Part shown: piece by piece, positions 35,831 to 50,045 of the stretch
How the letters are laid out: each line of letters opens with the position of its first letter
Numbering within the stretch: the stretch's first letter is position 1
From: Sipunculus nudus
Lineage: Eukaryota > Annelida > Sipuncula > Golfingiida > Sipunculidae
DNA: 64,000 nucleotides
Assembly (NCBI GenBank): GCA_026874595.1
Contig: CM049322.1
Span: 47,649,840 to 47,713,839, forward strand
Reading direction: 5' to 3'
Notes under the pieces: generated by a model
The model's database searches: none
Seen by the model: only the letters and a program-made list of their open reading frames with translations
What the model was told of the DNA's origin: nothing
Position numbers and translations under genes: made by a program

Positions 35831-37783
35831 TATTTTTGGGTGATAACTGTTGGATCTTGGCTCTGGTGATAAGCTGCAGGCATCTTCACAAGCTGGTTGA
35901 ATGCATCTAGATTCTGGACTGAATGGCTGATAAGGTTGATGTGGGTAACAGGAAATCCCTTTATGTGCTGCACCTGGATTTTGGTTTACATGCAACTGGG
36001 ATGTGGGTTGATTATGTGAAAACGAACTTAGTTTTTGCATTGATGTGAAAATGAACTTAGTTTTCCTACTGAATGAGTATGTTCTTCACTTCTAATACAT
36101 TGTCATATGAAAAAAATACTCTTTACAATACTTGTTTCATCTAGTACATATAAAAATTCAGACTCAGACTCAATATTCTTCCTTTTTCATTTATCAATTA
36201 AGATAATGGTTCTTATAGAGTCCTCTAAATTCAATTTAAAAAATGTAAAAAAAAATTATAATTCCAAATAATTAGAGAATCAATGGTGTCACACTTGTTT
36301 TTAGCATTGCATAAATATTATAACATGTTTCACCTTACATGTCATATATATGAACTTTTTTTCCAAAGATCATATATTGCAATTTGCATTTTGCAAGAGA
36401 TTTTATATCAGAGTTAGCTGCCAGGCACAAAGTATTGAGAAATTAACCCTAAAAGATTTATAGCATTGATATCATATACCATCAGTATTCCTAAAGGATA
36501 GTTAGTATATTCAGGCTTTTGTATGTAAGATCTGTAAAGAATAATAAAAGAATCTGTAGAATAATATATAGATATACTGGTAACATATACTTGCTTTCAG
36601 AGTGCACCTTTCACAAAAAGAGATGGTGATTTTTATATTGGAATTTTAAAATTTTTTAAGTTGAAATAAGTGAACGGTAGAATTAAATTTAAAGTGTGAT
36701 TTTAGTAATTTGTCTTTTTATGTCAGAATTATGAACCTACCTGGTGAAATGGTAGGTTCTTGTTCTTTCAGTTTAGATGCCATCATAAGCAAGAACCTGG
36801 TGTTAATAATTAAAGTTTGAATTTGAAGAATAATCACTTGGTCAATATACCATTCCTGGAGCTGCTTTTAAGCAGTGTTTCTATTTGTGCATATCAGCAT
36901 GAAAAATTACTTGTATAATTTTGTAATTATGTTGTTTCCATTTGTCCATTAGCTAATATGAAAATGTGCAAATATATGCATGTAAATCACCACAGGAGCA
37001 CTTTTCATGCCAAGGGTTTGCATGAATTCTAGGCTAAAATGAGATCACTCCATTATCTTTTTGGTGCAGACCTGCTAGATCCACTGTACTGCTGTAATCA
37101 AGTAAACATCTGTCAGTTCACACATATACAAATATACACACATGGAAACCTAGCTTAAGCACGGCCAGCCTGGTGGTTTTACCTGGTGTGCCTGCCAGAG
37201 AAGTTTGGTTTTCCATGCCGCACAACTGTATTGATTTTCTAGAAGTCTTCATGTGCTTGGTCGTCAGGTTTTGTAGGATGATGTACCGACCGGCCAATCA
37301 ATCGCGTTGTCATGGCCCGCCATTATGGCGCCAGTGATGCATAACATTTAACCAGAAACTCTGTTCTGTGTTCCCACAGCCATCAAATTACTCAAACTGT
37401 TACAGAAATTAGACCGCAAATCAGTTTTTAAACACCACCAACCCTTAATCCACGCAAATTTCTCACTAAAATTATACCTTTAATTTGTTATCCAAAATAC
37501 CAGAAGCCATGAAGCCACTCAAAACTGTTACCAAATCAAGCACTTTACTCATTTTCCTAAACATCAGCAACCCTTAAACCACGAGCTGTGCTGTAAAAAG
37601 ATTAGACCTTCTGCTGTTTCTTAAAGGCCAACAAGCCTGGCACTTCTTTAATATATCCTATAAAACTTAACCTTCCAACCATTTTCACAAGAACACAAAA
37701 CCCAAAAGCAGCCACTTTACAAATTTATAAATAAATCCATGAAGTTCAACCACTCAAACTGTTACATAAATCCAGCCCCCAAA

Positions 37784-38876
37784 ATATGGTCAGAAACATA
37801 ATGCCACCACCAGTCAACATTTTGCCACCACCAGTCAACATTTTGTCACCACCAGTCAGACACCTTTTGTCTCCACCAGTCAGACACCTTTTGTCTCCAC
37901 CAGTCGGACACCTTTTGTCTCAATCAGTCAGACACCTTTTGTCACCACCAGTCAGACACCTTTTGTCTCCACCAGTCAGACACCTTTTGTCTCCACCAGT
38001 CAGACACCTTTTGTCTCCACCAGTCAGACACCTTTTCTCTCCACCAGTCAGACACCTTTTGTCTCCACCAGTCAGACACCTTTTGTCTCCACCAGTCAGA
38101 CACCTTTTCTCTCCACCAGTCAGACACCTTTTCTCTCCACCAGTCAGACACCTTTTCTCTCCACCAGTCAGACACCTTTTCTCTCCACCAGTCAGACACC
38201 TTTTCTCTCCACCAGTCAGACACCTTTTCTCTCCACCAGTCAGACACCTTTACTCTTCACCAGTCAGACACCTTTACTCTCCACCAGTCAGACACCTTTT
38301 CTCTCCACCAGTCAGACACCTTTTCTCTCCACCAGTCAGACACCTTTTCTCTCCACCAGTCAGACACCTTTTCTCTCCACCAGTCAGACACCTTTTCTCT
38401 CCACCAGTCAGACACCTTTTCTCTCCACCAGTCAGACACCTTTTCTCTCCACCAGTCAGACACCTTTTCTCTTCACCAGTCAGACACCTTTTCTCTTCAC
38501 CAGTCAGACACCTTTACTCTCCACCAGTCAGACACCTTTTCTCTCCACCAGTCAGACACCTTTTCTCTCCACCAGTCAGACACCTTTTCTCTCCACCAGT
38601 CAGACACCTTTTCTCTCCACCAGTCAGACACCTTTTCTCTCCACCAGTCAGACACCTTTTCTCTCCACCAGTCAGACACCTTTTCTCTCCACCAGTCAGA
38701 CACCTTTACTCTCCACCAGTCAGACACTTTTTCTCTCCACCAGTCAGACACCTTTTGTCACCACCAGTCAGAAATCTTTTGTCACCTCCAGTAAAAAAAA
38801 CTTTTTACTCCATCAGTCAGAAACCTTATGTCACCACCAGTCAGAAGTGCTCTTCTCACCACCAGCAGGCAAAATC
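37784..38876 (+). repeat. 24-bp minisatellite, about 38 regular units plus degenerate edges
   Basis: Unit CACCAGTCAGACACC then TTTTCTCTC, repeated without any length change from about 37860 to 38760. Edge units have TTTTGTCTCC or TTTTGTCACC; central units have TTTTCTCTCC. Marker variants TTTACTCT occur at units 17-18, 28 and 36, hinting at an 8-10 unit higher-order duplication. Because 24 is a multiple of three and the unit lacks stops, a 374-codon frame (37786-38910, repeating SPPVRHLF) stays open, and the minus strand is open too (SDWWREKV). No signal, splice or homology evidence supports a protein. Confidence 0.93.
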
Positions 38877-40739
38877 TACACCTAGAAACATGCTGTATCA
38901 GCAGTTTTAACTTTATAGAATATTCTACAGCTGTGTCCATGTTCATTTCTCTTTCAAGGTCTTGGTAGTGCACAGAAGCCTGTCTGCTGCTACATACTCA
39001 CCGGAGAATAGTTTCTAACTTTTGTCATCAAATATTCAGTTCCTAAATTTGTCCCTTTGTTGCAACTTTTGTTTACAAGATTTGCCTCTGATGCTGTGAA
39101 TAGCTTCCTGATTTACATATTACATATATGTACATATTATTTATATTTTCATTACATATGACCTAAAACATGGCAGAATACCAGCAAAAAACCATTACCA
39201 GTAGTTGTGTTATCAGTGCTTCTCCTATTTTATTATTGGTTAGAATTAGTACTTTTTGCACCCCCTATAAGCTGCTTATTAAGAAGCATATAAATTTGGG
39301 AAACTCTGGTGAACATTATTTGTTTATATGGTTATTCTAAAGTCTTTAAGAGCTTGAAGAAAGTAAGAACTCCGACGCCACAGCTTTCTTCTGTATTTGT
39401 CATCATTTTCTTGGTTATGTTCTGGGTTAAGTGCTGTAGGAGTCATGTTTTTAAAGTTGGCGAGTTGTCAGGTGTTCATGTCTGTAGGTGTGATGGCATG
39501 CTGGGATTTTACGGTCGACGGAGCGGGAGGAATGCACCATCACCTCCGCATCATTGATACTATGCGTCACTTGTGTAGGGTACACTAACCCGTACATCAA
39601 ATATTAACTGTCATCTGTATGGAGGGCTGAGACATCCAGGCTCGGCTGTTATGACCCAGGATGACATTTTAATAATGCATTAAGTGCAGACTTGGCTCAT
39701 TCGATTAATTATGTATATTTTACATGTATTTCAGGAGTTGAATGTGGTGATGGCATTTGTCTGCCACAGCAGGGGTTAAAACTCCAAAGAATCGTAATGC
39801 CCAGTGTTTTCTTTATCATATATCCACATGGCCTTCTTTTAGAAAATATAATAAGCAACAAATCCATGTGTGAATATGAATCATATGTAGGACATGCATG
39901 TTCTCTAAATTTATCTCACTGAGTTTGTGGTCTTTTAAGATATATTTTTTAGAAACTTGAATTTAATTAGATTAAGATAAAGCCATGCTTTCTTCATGTG
40001 TATATTTGTGTGGTTTTCCTGGGCAGGTATGTCAATTTGAGGATGGTCCTCCCCATTCCATTCCTCCAGCTTATACTTGGAATTTTATAATGGGTTAACC
40101 ACTAAACTCCCTCCACAACATAATTCCTTTTAAAGACTGGTCTGGGAGTACTTTCTGTCGTATTTCCTCACCCTTATCAAAGCTTCATCTTGCAAAAATT
40201 TTGAAATATCTCTTGGGGCTGCCATTTTGCATACGGACTGAAACCCTGGTGTGGCAAGACACATATCAGAATATATGTAGCTAATTTGGTCAATATGAAT
40301 ATTTTTCATCAGGGAAAGATGAAAGAATCGGATATGGAAACAGGTTCTACTCAAAGATTTGGGTATACATATCTCTTTGCCTGGTGAATACATATCATGA
40401 ACTCTCATAACATTAGTTCAGGTGGACAGAAGGTAACAAAACTCATAACGAGTACCTCAGGTATACAGGTAGTCAGGTAACAAACTGACTAGGGAGTACT
40501 CCAGGTAGCAGCTAGGCATGATGTGTTTGAGGGAAAGTTGTACAGATGGCTCACAGATGTACTGTTAGACAGGTGTGTAGGCAGGGATGCAGTGATGGAA
40601 AAAATAAAAGCATAAGATCAGTAGTTATAAAACCTGGGGCTCCATGAAGGATTAAAGAGGAAAAGTAGAAAGCATGAAAGGTAAGATGAAAGGGATGGAA
40701 ACATAGTAGGATGAAGCAGAAAGATAGGTAAGGGCAGTG

Positions 40740-41110
40740 ATAAATATATGCACAAAATATGTAAAAATATCCAAAAAGTATATAAATATTTCCAAAAAAT
40801 ATATAAATATTTCCAAAAAGTATATAAATATTTCCAAAAAATATATAAATATTCCCAGAAAGTATATAGATATATATATATCCAGAAATCTATAAAAATA
40901 TAAAAATAATATATAAAAAATTTCCAAAAATATAAAAAATATTCAAAAATATATAATATTTAAAAAATATATAAATATATAATATCCAAAAAATAAATAA
41001 GTAAATATATATATATTTAAAAAATATATAAAATATATAATATAAAAAAATAAATAAATATATATATATGTTTATATATATATATATATATATATATAAT
41101 CAAATAAAAA
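40740..41110. repeat. Degenerate 21-bp A/T tandem repeat
   Basis: AAATATTTCCAAAAA(G/A)TATAT recurs about every 21 bp from 40780 to 40870, then decays into TATATAAA runs ending in a (TA)n tract near 41070-41098. Confidence 0.75.
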
Positions 41111-43819
41111 AATAGGCATAGATGTACACATATAACAAGAGATGAAGATAAAGAAGGTCAAGGAAGGAGACCTAGGCTATTTTAGAGTTCAGGCTACACA
41201 AGGGATGAATTATTGGTTAGGGGTGCTGGGATACCTGAGTGACAACACCTGCCCATCATGAGGGTTGCCATGACTGTCCTTGGCTCTTCTCCTGAGCAGG
41301 TGGGCTCTCACCAAGCAACTCCTGAGGTGTCTGTCCTTTGAGACTGTGACAGGCGTCAGACAGTCATAAGGGTGGGCTGGAGGATATTGTAACCTTACTA
41401 TAGGAGGGGTGGGACAGATCAGGTACATGACTATTATGTATCTTGAAGGATCACACTACCCCAAACAGCCTTGTATGCTACCTGACTGTGACCTGTACTA
41501 TTGACCTGTTAGTGTATTACACTTATATACAATCATGTTACTTATCACACATTCTGCTCTTGTCAGCTGGTACACAGGTTGACCTGTATCTATCACTTAA
41601 ATCAGAAGGAGAAACTCTTGATACCTATACTTGTAATACCTACCTGTACACTTACATACCTGACCTATAACATACCTGTATACAATTTTCCCCAGACAGT
41701 ACCTTTATTTGGATCATTGCCACCTTTGATAATTGACTTCAGATCTTTACAAAGTTATCCACTGTTTATCCCCAGCCCGTGTCCTTATTAAACCAGGCCT
41801 GCCTTGACAGTTTGCTGTCTTTACATGTTCTTATGTAATATTAACATAGGTGTGATTATTGTTTACATTACCTGAGGCCCACAGAAACCAGGTGTAAATA
41901 CAAACAGGTGTGGTAAAATAGAAACACAGTTTAGTGTATCTGTGAACATCAGTATACAGTATGGGACGACTGATTACAAATAGAAAGTGGCAAATAACAA
42001 CAGAATGTCAAGTCATATATATAAAAGGCAGCATGCAATATATGAGGACACAATACAGTTTATAGAAAGAAGCAAATAACAACATAATATAGAGTCATAT
42101 ATAATCATGGCTTGGTCGCCTTGTGGCTAAATTAGTCTTTATGAAAACTCAAGAGCATTATATAACATTAGAATCGCACACAGTAGAACCCATACCTCCG
42201 TCATTGCAAAAAAGTAATACTGGACCTCCTGCCTTTTGATCAGTACCCAGCTTAAATTGGGTTTTCCCTGGCCATGTCCTGACCATCCACAAAGCTTAGT
42301 GAAAACCAGTTCTGTTGTTTTTGCGTATCCTGTCTGCAGACAAACAAACAGTTACATGTGAAAAAGAGCCACTTGTTGCAGGTGTTGTTTTATGGTACAG
42401 CATAACTGCGTTAATCCCAAAACCATACAAGACTAGTGTTTTAAAAAATTTTGTTCCCATGTGGATAAAACATGAGTGAATATCAATTTGCATTTTCAAG
42501 TTTAGGAAAAATTGTTGCTTGTAAATTAGCAGTTTTGTAGTGCATTGTTCTTATTTGACACGCACTTCTGGTATGTACATGGAAATCAGCCTGCAGTGAC
42601 TTTCACTCAAACACATGCTTTATGCTTGATGAACATAAAGGTTTTAATATTGTACATATTTATTCATAATTTTTGGTCATATTTACGTGTGCACATCGGT
42701 ATATAGTGTAATTTGAAGGCGTTTGTTCGTTATTATTCGGGTGTTAAAGAAGTGCCATGTATTAAGCAGCTGTGGTTTAGACTTGTGTTTGTTAGGTGTA
42801 TGTCAGTATAGGTGAACTTTTAACTCCCCAGGTCTCGTGATAGGTGATGCTGCTGTCGTCCTCGTTAACCTGTATTGCTATCATTTGTTTTATATTGTGA
42901 TGTAGAGAGCAGCAACAAGATATAACAAAATCAGATGTTCATAATACATATAGCATTGATCTAATGAGGATGTCTGGACTTTTTTGTGGGAGGGGGGCTT
43001 ATATTAGAATCCACTGTGCTTGACAGTCGCTTTAACAGCCTTGGGTGCTTTCTTTCACAGACTGTCTCATCCCAGGGAGATGATAGTCTGTATTCCCTGT
43101 TCCCACCACGTGCCGTGAATACTAAAATACTAAAAGCAGACTTGCAGCTGGAGGCCTTGTTGAAGCATCAGAGAATATTAATATTTCATGCACGCATTGC
43201 TCCATACTGTCTGGTATTCTGGCTGCTTTATTGAGAGCTATAAAAATTCCACGAGTCAGCAGGATATGGAGTGTGAACAATTTCATTTTTGCATAACATG
43301 TTCAATCTCCTGCTTTTATAAAAAAAAAGGAACTGGCGCAGTGGCAAATCATTTAAGATCTGATTTTGACCCTTAAATTTTCTTGTAAAATATTTTTGAA
43401 CAAGTTCATAAACACATAATATTCTCTTGCTCAACATGGAGTATGTAATGGTGGATAAAAAGTAGTGATTTGGAAATTGGATCTGTATAACAAATTTTTA
43501 AAAATATTTTTTTGTGTAGTATATTTTCTGGTATATTTTATATATATATATATATAGCCCAGACTGTGCAAAAATTAAGCAAGCATGTATTTCCTGAAAT
43601 ATTTTTCGTATGCATTTGACAGGAACCTATATAAAAACAATGGATTGCTTGAGAACACATTTTCAGCAATAATCACAATAATCTAATTAAATATCCTGAT
43701 ATTTTACATTTGTCATGGCTCTATTTAAATTGCCTTTTAAAGTGTTCTAATAGGCCATTCGCTGACCAGTTGACATATGAAATGGTAGGAGATGTGTTAA
43801 ATGTACAAATATTATATAA

Positions 43820-43965
43820 TGATGGGCTTGTATGAACTTCTGAAATGGGCTGATAAGTGATAACACTCCTGAGATAGGCTGATAATAACACCTGAGATGG
43901 GCTAATAATAATTAACACACCTGAGCTTGGCTGATATCAACACACCTGAGACAGTCTGATATTAA
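43820..43965 (+). repeat. Degenerate tandem repeat, CACCTGAGATGGGCTGATAA type
   Basis: Five loose units of about 30-36 bp, each with CTGAGA/CTGAGC and GGCTGATA. Confidence 0.55.
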
Positions 43966-44224
43966 ACATGTTTTTAGCATATTGCTATTAATAACTGTAT
44001 GAGACGCTGATATAAATCAATCTGTGACAAACTGGTACAGAGAAATTCAGGTGTCGATATGAATCAGTCTGGTCTATACCTGGGGATTTAGTGTAATGGG
44101 AGTCTGACTCATGGTATTTTTTTTTCAGGTTAAGCATGGTATAGTGAGTATAGGTTGAAGCAGCCTTTATCATGACTGATTTTAATTGAACCACAGCAAT
44201 GTACTTCTGCAAGGATTTGCTGTA

Positions 44225-44440
44225 GGTCAGCTATAGCTGTCTGCCTGTCTGCAGACTGGCTGTAGTTGACCATAGCAATTTCATATAAACTGACTAGTTT
44301 GACTGCTGTAGTCTGAATCTATAAGGACTGGCTGTAGGTCCACTTGAAGCAGTCTGATTCTCATATGACTGGCTGTAGTTTGACTGTAGCAGTCTGATTC
44401 CAAAGGACTGCTGTAGTTTGACTGTAGCAGTCTGTTCGGA
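44225..44440 (+). repeat. Degenerate tandem repeat, TTTGACTGTAGCAGTCTG type
   Basis: GACTG(G)CTGTAG followed by CAGTCTGA recurs six or so times with variable spacing. Confidence 0.55.
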
Positions 44441-46044
44441 CCAGCAGCGTAATTGTCACTTCCTGTGGGGCTGCCGTTGAGCCGGGGAGGGCCATGTTTT
44501 TATGTGGCATCGATCTCTTGACTACAGAATATAGGGCTGCGTTGCAAGCTGTGACCTACTTGTTTCATGGATGTATATGGCTTCAGTCAATATTTGTATT
44601 GACTTGTTTAAATCCCTGCAGTGGCTGACCACTCTCGCGTATGATGTAAAACCCAATAGCAGGGCTCAGAAAAGTAATCTGTTAAGGTCTCACCAGTTAG
44701 CTACAATTTTGTCGAAGCCTCATGTAGGATCGGTATCGGTGATTACATGAAGCTATTTATTACTGCGCAATATGTTTTTCACTGAATTAACTCTTTTTAT
44801 GATGCTATTTGTACAGGAACAGAATCAGTTTTCTTAATACCCACTGATTGCTGGGTCTTCGCTGTATTGGGTGGGTCGCTGTCTGATTCCTAACTTGGAC
44901 CTGTATTACATTAGGGAGCTTCTGTATTCATTGTGTGCTCAGGGAGGATGGTATCTCCTGCCTATTATGACATAGGGTATGAAATTTTTAGCAGTCTGCA
45001 GGCCTTGTTTGCATTTAACCTGAGGTCTTGAAAATCTACTCGCAATGTAGTTAAGTACTAGTAGTAAACTGTTATTCTCTGTCTTACATAATCAAATAAC
45101 CATAAGCCAAGAAGTGACATTGGAACAGTTTCATTATTGAAAGTTCAGGTTTTTCAAATATTTTCTTCATTTGTTCGAAACTTCTGTTTATAAATCAGTG
45201 TAATTAATCTTGTTAAGACATTCAGTGATGTTGAAAATTATAACATGATTTTGAATTTTGGTGTTAACAGAATGAAGCCTATGTACAGAATCTCAAAGTC
45301 TAGGTAGCTTTACTTTGTTAACATACCCTTTTCCCAGACAGCGATTGGTATCCTTGTAGTTGTGTCAGTGACCATTAAGATAAGGCAAAGACTTCTGTAT
45401 TTAAATCATATCAAACCTTCACCTTTATTATCTTTTCTAAAATACATAACATAAATTTACAAAATAAAAAATAGATACATCTGAAAACTTGAAATAGAAG
45501 GTCCTGCTGGCCTGTGACTTTTAAAACAAATTTCAAACCCTGTGAGAGAAGTCCTGATTAAGGTGCTGTGGGGAGGACTCTTGTCGGCTGGTGCAGCTTG
45601 TACAGCCTGTTGCTATGATGTCATGGTATTGATTCTGGGAGAGCTTTTCTCAGCCATGATTCACCATCGTTGAGGACAGCCAATCAAACTGGTTGACTCA
45701 GCGTGTGTGAATCGTCACAGTAACAGTCCAGCTTCCGCGTAGCCAGGGATTTAATTTAAGGAAGGATCCCTAGTACACTGCCAAGGACTGCCCACGCTAG
45801 ATTAATTATAGATTTTTATTGTTCTCATAATTGGTGGCTATGTTATTTAGATATTTGTCTGTTCCTGTATTTATTGTCAATCTTTAATATAAATACTTGA
45901 CATATTTTAATCATTTCTATTCCATAGACCTGTTGGCATTACAGAAATGTCCCATTACCAAGAATACATTAAAAAACGTCTTTTTTTCATTCAAACATTG
46001 TGAAACAAATACAGCATTATTACAATTTGGATAATTGGATATTT

Positions 46045-46058
46045 GTAACCATGGAAAC
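46045..46058. promoter_or_regulatory. X-box-like motif
   Basis: GTAACCATGGAAAC, a near-palindromic RFX-type site. Unique flanks. Confidence 0.35.
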
Positions 46059-46320
46059 AGAGAATGTAATTTGCACTGACTGGGTAATGATTGAACACCA
46101 GAGACCAGAAGTTCAAGTGTTGGGAGACTTTTCAGTGAGGGAATTATGAAATCCTGAGAGCTGTGATGTCACATGGAGCTGTTCCAAATTACGACGTGTT
46201 GGAGATAATGAATTTCCCTGTTGGTTTTTGCGTCTGATCAAGCTGTCCGGAAGCAGACGATCACAGTCAGTGTAATCATGGCGTGGTATGGTCCTCATGT
46301 TGGATGATTCATCTCCTCTT

Positions 46321-46334
46321 GTTACCGTGGCAAC
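46321..46334. promoter_or_regulatory. X-box-like motif
   Basis: GTTACCGTGGCAAC, an RFX-type site with CGTGG in the centre. Confidence 0.35.
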
Positions 46335-46769
46335 CATGATGGTCATTTAGGAATGGGACTGTATCATAAAAACGCTCGTTAAACAGGCTTGCTTTGATAG
46401 TGCTGTTGTTTTGATCATATGACGGGCATGTGCTCATCAAAAAGAGAATTAGCAATTAAAGCCAATTGGTGTTACCATACTTTTTGGTTGGTTGGGGTGG
46501 GGGGGGGGGGGGAGAGGTCTTTGGTTTAGAAGGGAATTAAAAAAAAATACATTAAAGAAACCTTTATTCAAGCATTATTTTGCATCTGTAACTTTTATAA
46601 TGTGACAGCATTTGAATATGGAATGAGAAATGATCAGATCAGTCTTGATCCTGCTGCGTCCTACTGTTGTAATTTGCCCATCATGGCATAAGCCTAACCT
46701 CTGCTACTATGGGTCCAATCACCACCAAATTATGCAGAGAGATTGGCACCATGACACTCTTCTGATCAA

Positions 46770-46857
46770 TTTTGTGGTTTATTTCCGTGCACTTTTCATT
46801 GTGTTTTATTTCCGTGCACTTTTCATTGTGTTTTATTTCCGTGCACTTTTCAATCTC
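46770..46857 (+). repeat. Three-unit 27-bp tandem repeat
   Basis: TTATTTCCGTGCACTTTTCA occurs three times at 27-bp spacing. Confidence 0.85.
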
Positions 46858-47569
46858 TGACTGATTCATTCCTTGCTGGCATTTTCCAGATCTGTTCATG
46901 TGCTGCTGTCTTTAATGAAGGCTAAAACCTTGATGTTTCAAGTCAGATGTCACAGGTCAAAATGGTGAGATTGAAACATCACAGCCACCATTCTGCTATT
47001 AGCTATTCATGTAATACTTGGGGATGAATGAAATTATAATATCTGTGTTCATCTGCTCCCCACCAGTCAGTACAGGGCTGATAGAAGCAGGTGTTTTAGC
47101 AGAGTATATATTTATCATCAGCCTTGTGTTGCCTGGGTCAGCTAGGGATGGTGCTTTGTCAGCTCTGCTGTTAGCTCTCATTCAGCAGAGAGGATATATA
47201 AAGTAAGGTAAATGCTGCAGCCATTCAGCAGTGTAACACACAAGGCTGACACAAAGAAATTATCAATCCTACTGCTGCTTCTACATACTTTTGAGATCTT
47301 GTTTACCATTTAGAAGTAAAACTACTTTTGCAATATACATTCTTTGATATTTAGATGTCAATACCAGTTTTTTTCTGTCTTTTTTAGAAAGCTTTAGAGT
47401 TTTTTTTTCAGGACCTTCAAACCGTCATGTAGAAACTACAGTAAAGATTTTTGACAAGCATTACATATATTGAAAAATCTGAAAGTAAGGTGTTTAATTA
47501 ATTAAAAATACTCTTCTTTTTCACTTGCAGTTCTATTTAACTACATGATTTAGAGGTGGTTAAACTACA

Positions 47570-47830
47570 GCATTAACACCTGCAATAACATTGCAACACT
47601 TACAGCTGCCGGTTAATTACAACATTGACAGCTGCAGTTTTATTGCAACATATACAGTTACACTGCAGAAATTAACATTTCAGTTACATTTAACCAAATG
47701 TACAGCTGCAACTGCATTGCAGCAGTTACACCTGAGTAAGCTCTGCAATGACAGAAACCAATATATTGCAACAGTTGCCACTGCATTTATTCTGCAGTAT
47801 GCAGTTACAACTGCGTACATTCCACTAGGT
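47570..47830 (+). repeat. Degenerate repeat of ACAGCTGCA and TTGCAACA
   Basis: About ten loose alternations of CAGCTGCAG or ACTGCAG with ATTGCAACA and AGTTACA. Several CAGCTG E-boxes result. Confidence 0.5.
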
Positions 47831-48499
47831 TTATTATGGGATTTGATGTGGAAGAACAAGAAACATCTGTGAGGAGAAGAATTTACAGATGATCTTTATT
47901 ATAAGACTAGTATAATGTCCTTGGGCAGCTGAATTGTAAGTTTCATCCTCAATTAAACATGAGCATATGCCTGGCTACCTCCTGTGTACACAGAAGAATA
48001 CAGTGTACAGTTAACAATACCACAGTCCAGCCATGCGTGCTGCTAGCTGTTCACATACATGTGATTAAACCATGGAGCTTTATCATAAAGGTCTGTATAT
48101 ACATAGTCTGCATACCACAAAATCTATATATCAGTTCTGTTTACACACAGTGATGGTACAGTGAGAAAACTATCACTGACAACAACCACAGGGCTGTAGT
48201 CCATATACAGACTCGCTTAACCAGAATATATATAATATGAACCTGTTGCTTTTGTTAATTAAGGTATCTGAGTATATGTATAATGAGTGTATATCAGCTC
48301 AGACATCTGTGTGTCATGGGCAACAAGATAATTTTATACAAACCATCCAGCCATGTATACAAACTAGCCATGTGATGATTAGCTTTAGTACAATCAGTGG
48401 GTGCTTCTCTTAATAGGCAGAGTTCCATACATTGCAGTTGTTTATAATTTTCAGGCTTTTTAACTCTATGACCTTTTGCTCTCTACGCCATCTGAGCTC

Positions 48500-48740
48500 T
48501 CTAACATTTTGAGCTCTCACATTTTTAGCTTTTGGGAAATATAGTACTTTTGGATGTTTTGAGCTCATTGACATTTTGAACCCTCTCACATGGTGCTCAT
48601 ATATTTTGAGCTCTCATTTTCAGCTGTTTGGAAATTGGTTCATTTTGTGCCCTCATGTTTTATGATTTCACATTTTGAGCCATCATTTTGTGCTCATACA
48701 TTTTGAGCTCTTTCTTTTTGTACTTTTAAATACTGAGCTC
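48500..48740 (+). repeat. Degenerate TTTTGAGCTCTCA repeat
   Basis: ACATTTTGAGCTCTCA variants recur roughly every 25-40 bp. Confidence 0.6.
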
Positions 48741-49849
48741 TCATTAGATTTGCTATCTAGAATTTACTGAGCCCAGTAGACATATATCAAACATCCAAAC
48801 AGCTCATTGGGCAAATGACATAATAAGAAGGTTGATTGAGTTTTCAGATGAATGATCCTGATGCATTTTAATTGAAAAATAAATTTATTTTTATATTTTA
48901 ATTAAATTATATTTTAATAAAATATATTGGTTAAATTGATTGGTTTAATCAGTGCTCCATATCACATAGGTTTAAGAGATGGGCCCCAGTCTGTACTTTT
49001 TTCTGTGTGACTGTTCTATACAGCATGTAGGGAGGTATAGCCGCTGGTTTATTACACATGGCTGCATCATTTATAGATTAACTACAGCCCCGGTGTATCC
49101 CAGCTTTGCTTTCCCAGTGTACTTCAGGGGCCTCCACCAGACATACTTGTATATGCTGGGTTCGGACTTTGAACTGTGAATGTCAGGTTGAGTTAATGCT
49201 GGCCTTCGGAGGGTATCCCATAATGCATGTGTCTGGGCTGTCAGTCCATCGGCAGGTCGGCAGATGGAATAAGTTCCTATTGAGTGAGGTCTGGGAAGGT
49301 CTCTGGGGGATTGCGAGAAAAAACCTCGTAATGCACTACAGTACAGTCTGCTCAAGACAAGTTCGTGAGTAGACTTTTGTGAAGACGGCACCCAGGACCC
49401 AAAGTGTCCATTCTCTACAGATGTTCATCATTCATCCAGACTCGTTCCTGATCTCCCGTGACAATCAGAAATTTAATCACATGACCGGCCAGGCCTGAGT
49501 GCTTTAATATTTTATATGTGGTAATAAAATTTAGCCTTCTGGTTTTCCCTGAGCTAAAGTTGACTTCCTGATTGGATCAGGTCTCTGGTTGTGTCAGGTC
49601 CTCATATGGACCTTTACTTTTAAAAGTACCCATACATTGAACATTTATAAAATACACTTGTGAATGGCACTTTTGAACATAAATTATGTCTATGAAGTCA
49701 CTGGTACCCAGTATAATTATAGTATTTATCATATAACAGTTAGTAATATTGTGATGTCTCTTCAACAGTTTGTCTTGTGTAACAGCAGTGTTATTTTATC
49801 CTGTCAATGTCATTGCATTTAGTGTAACAGTCTGTGTCAGCCACCTGCT

Positions 49850-50045
49850 TCTCTTGTCTAGGGTTAAAGCAACAGGCTCAAAAGCTAGGAGATCATAAAT
49901 TTGAATCTCAACCGAGTCGTTGAGATTTATTAAGGTTTGGCCCCCCGCCCAGGGTGAGCTTAATAGGGAATCAGTCCCTAACTTACTAACAGTCATGGAT
50001 CACACACAAATGAGTGCACCTTTAGGGGGTTCCGTGGTGTTATGA
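49850..50045 (+). repeat. Possible SINE-like fragment
   Basis: A stretch with a weak B-box-like sequence (TTTGAATCTCAACC near 49900) is followed by ATGAGTGCACCTTTAGGGGG (about 50010), which recurs as ATGAGTGCGCCTTTTGGGGG at about 62311. The shared tail suggests a dispersed family; the tRNA origin is uncertain. Confidence 0.3.

Noticed and set aside
37786-38910. Longest open frame of the window (374 codons, SPPVRHLF repeats)
   Set aside because: It is a by-product of a stop-free 24-bp minisatellite; the antisense is equally open, and there is no signal, splice or homology support.
49071-49391. 106-codon minus-strand frame in intron 2
   Set aside because: No domain, splice context or repetition supports it.
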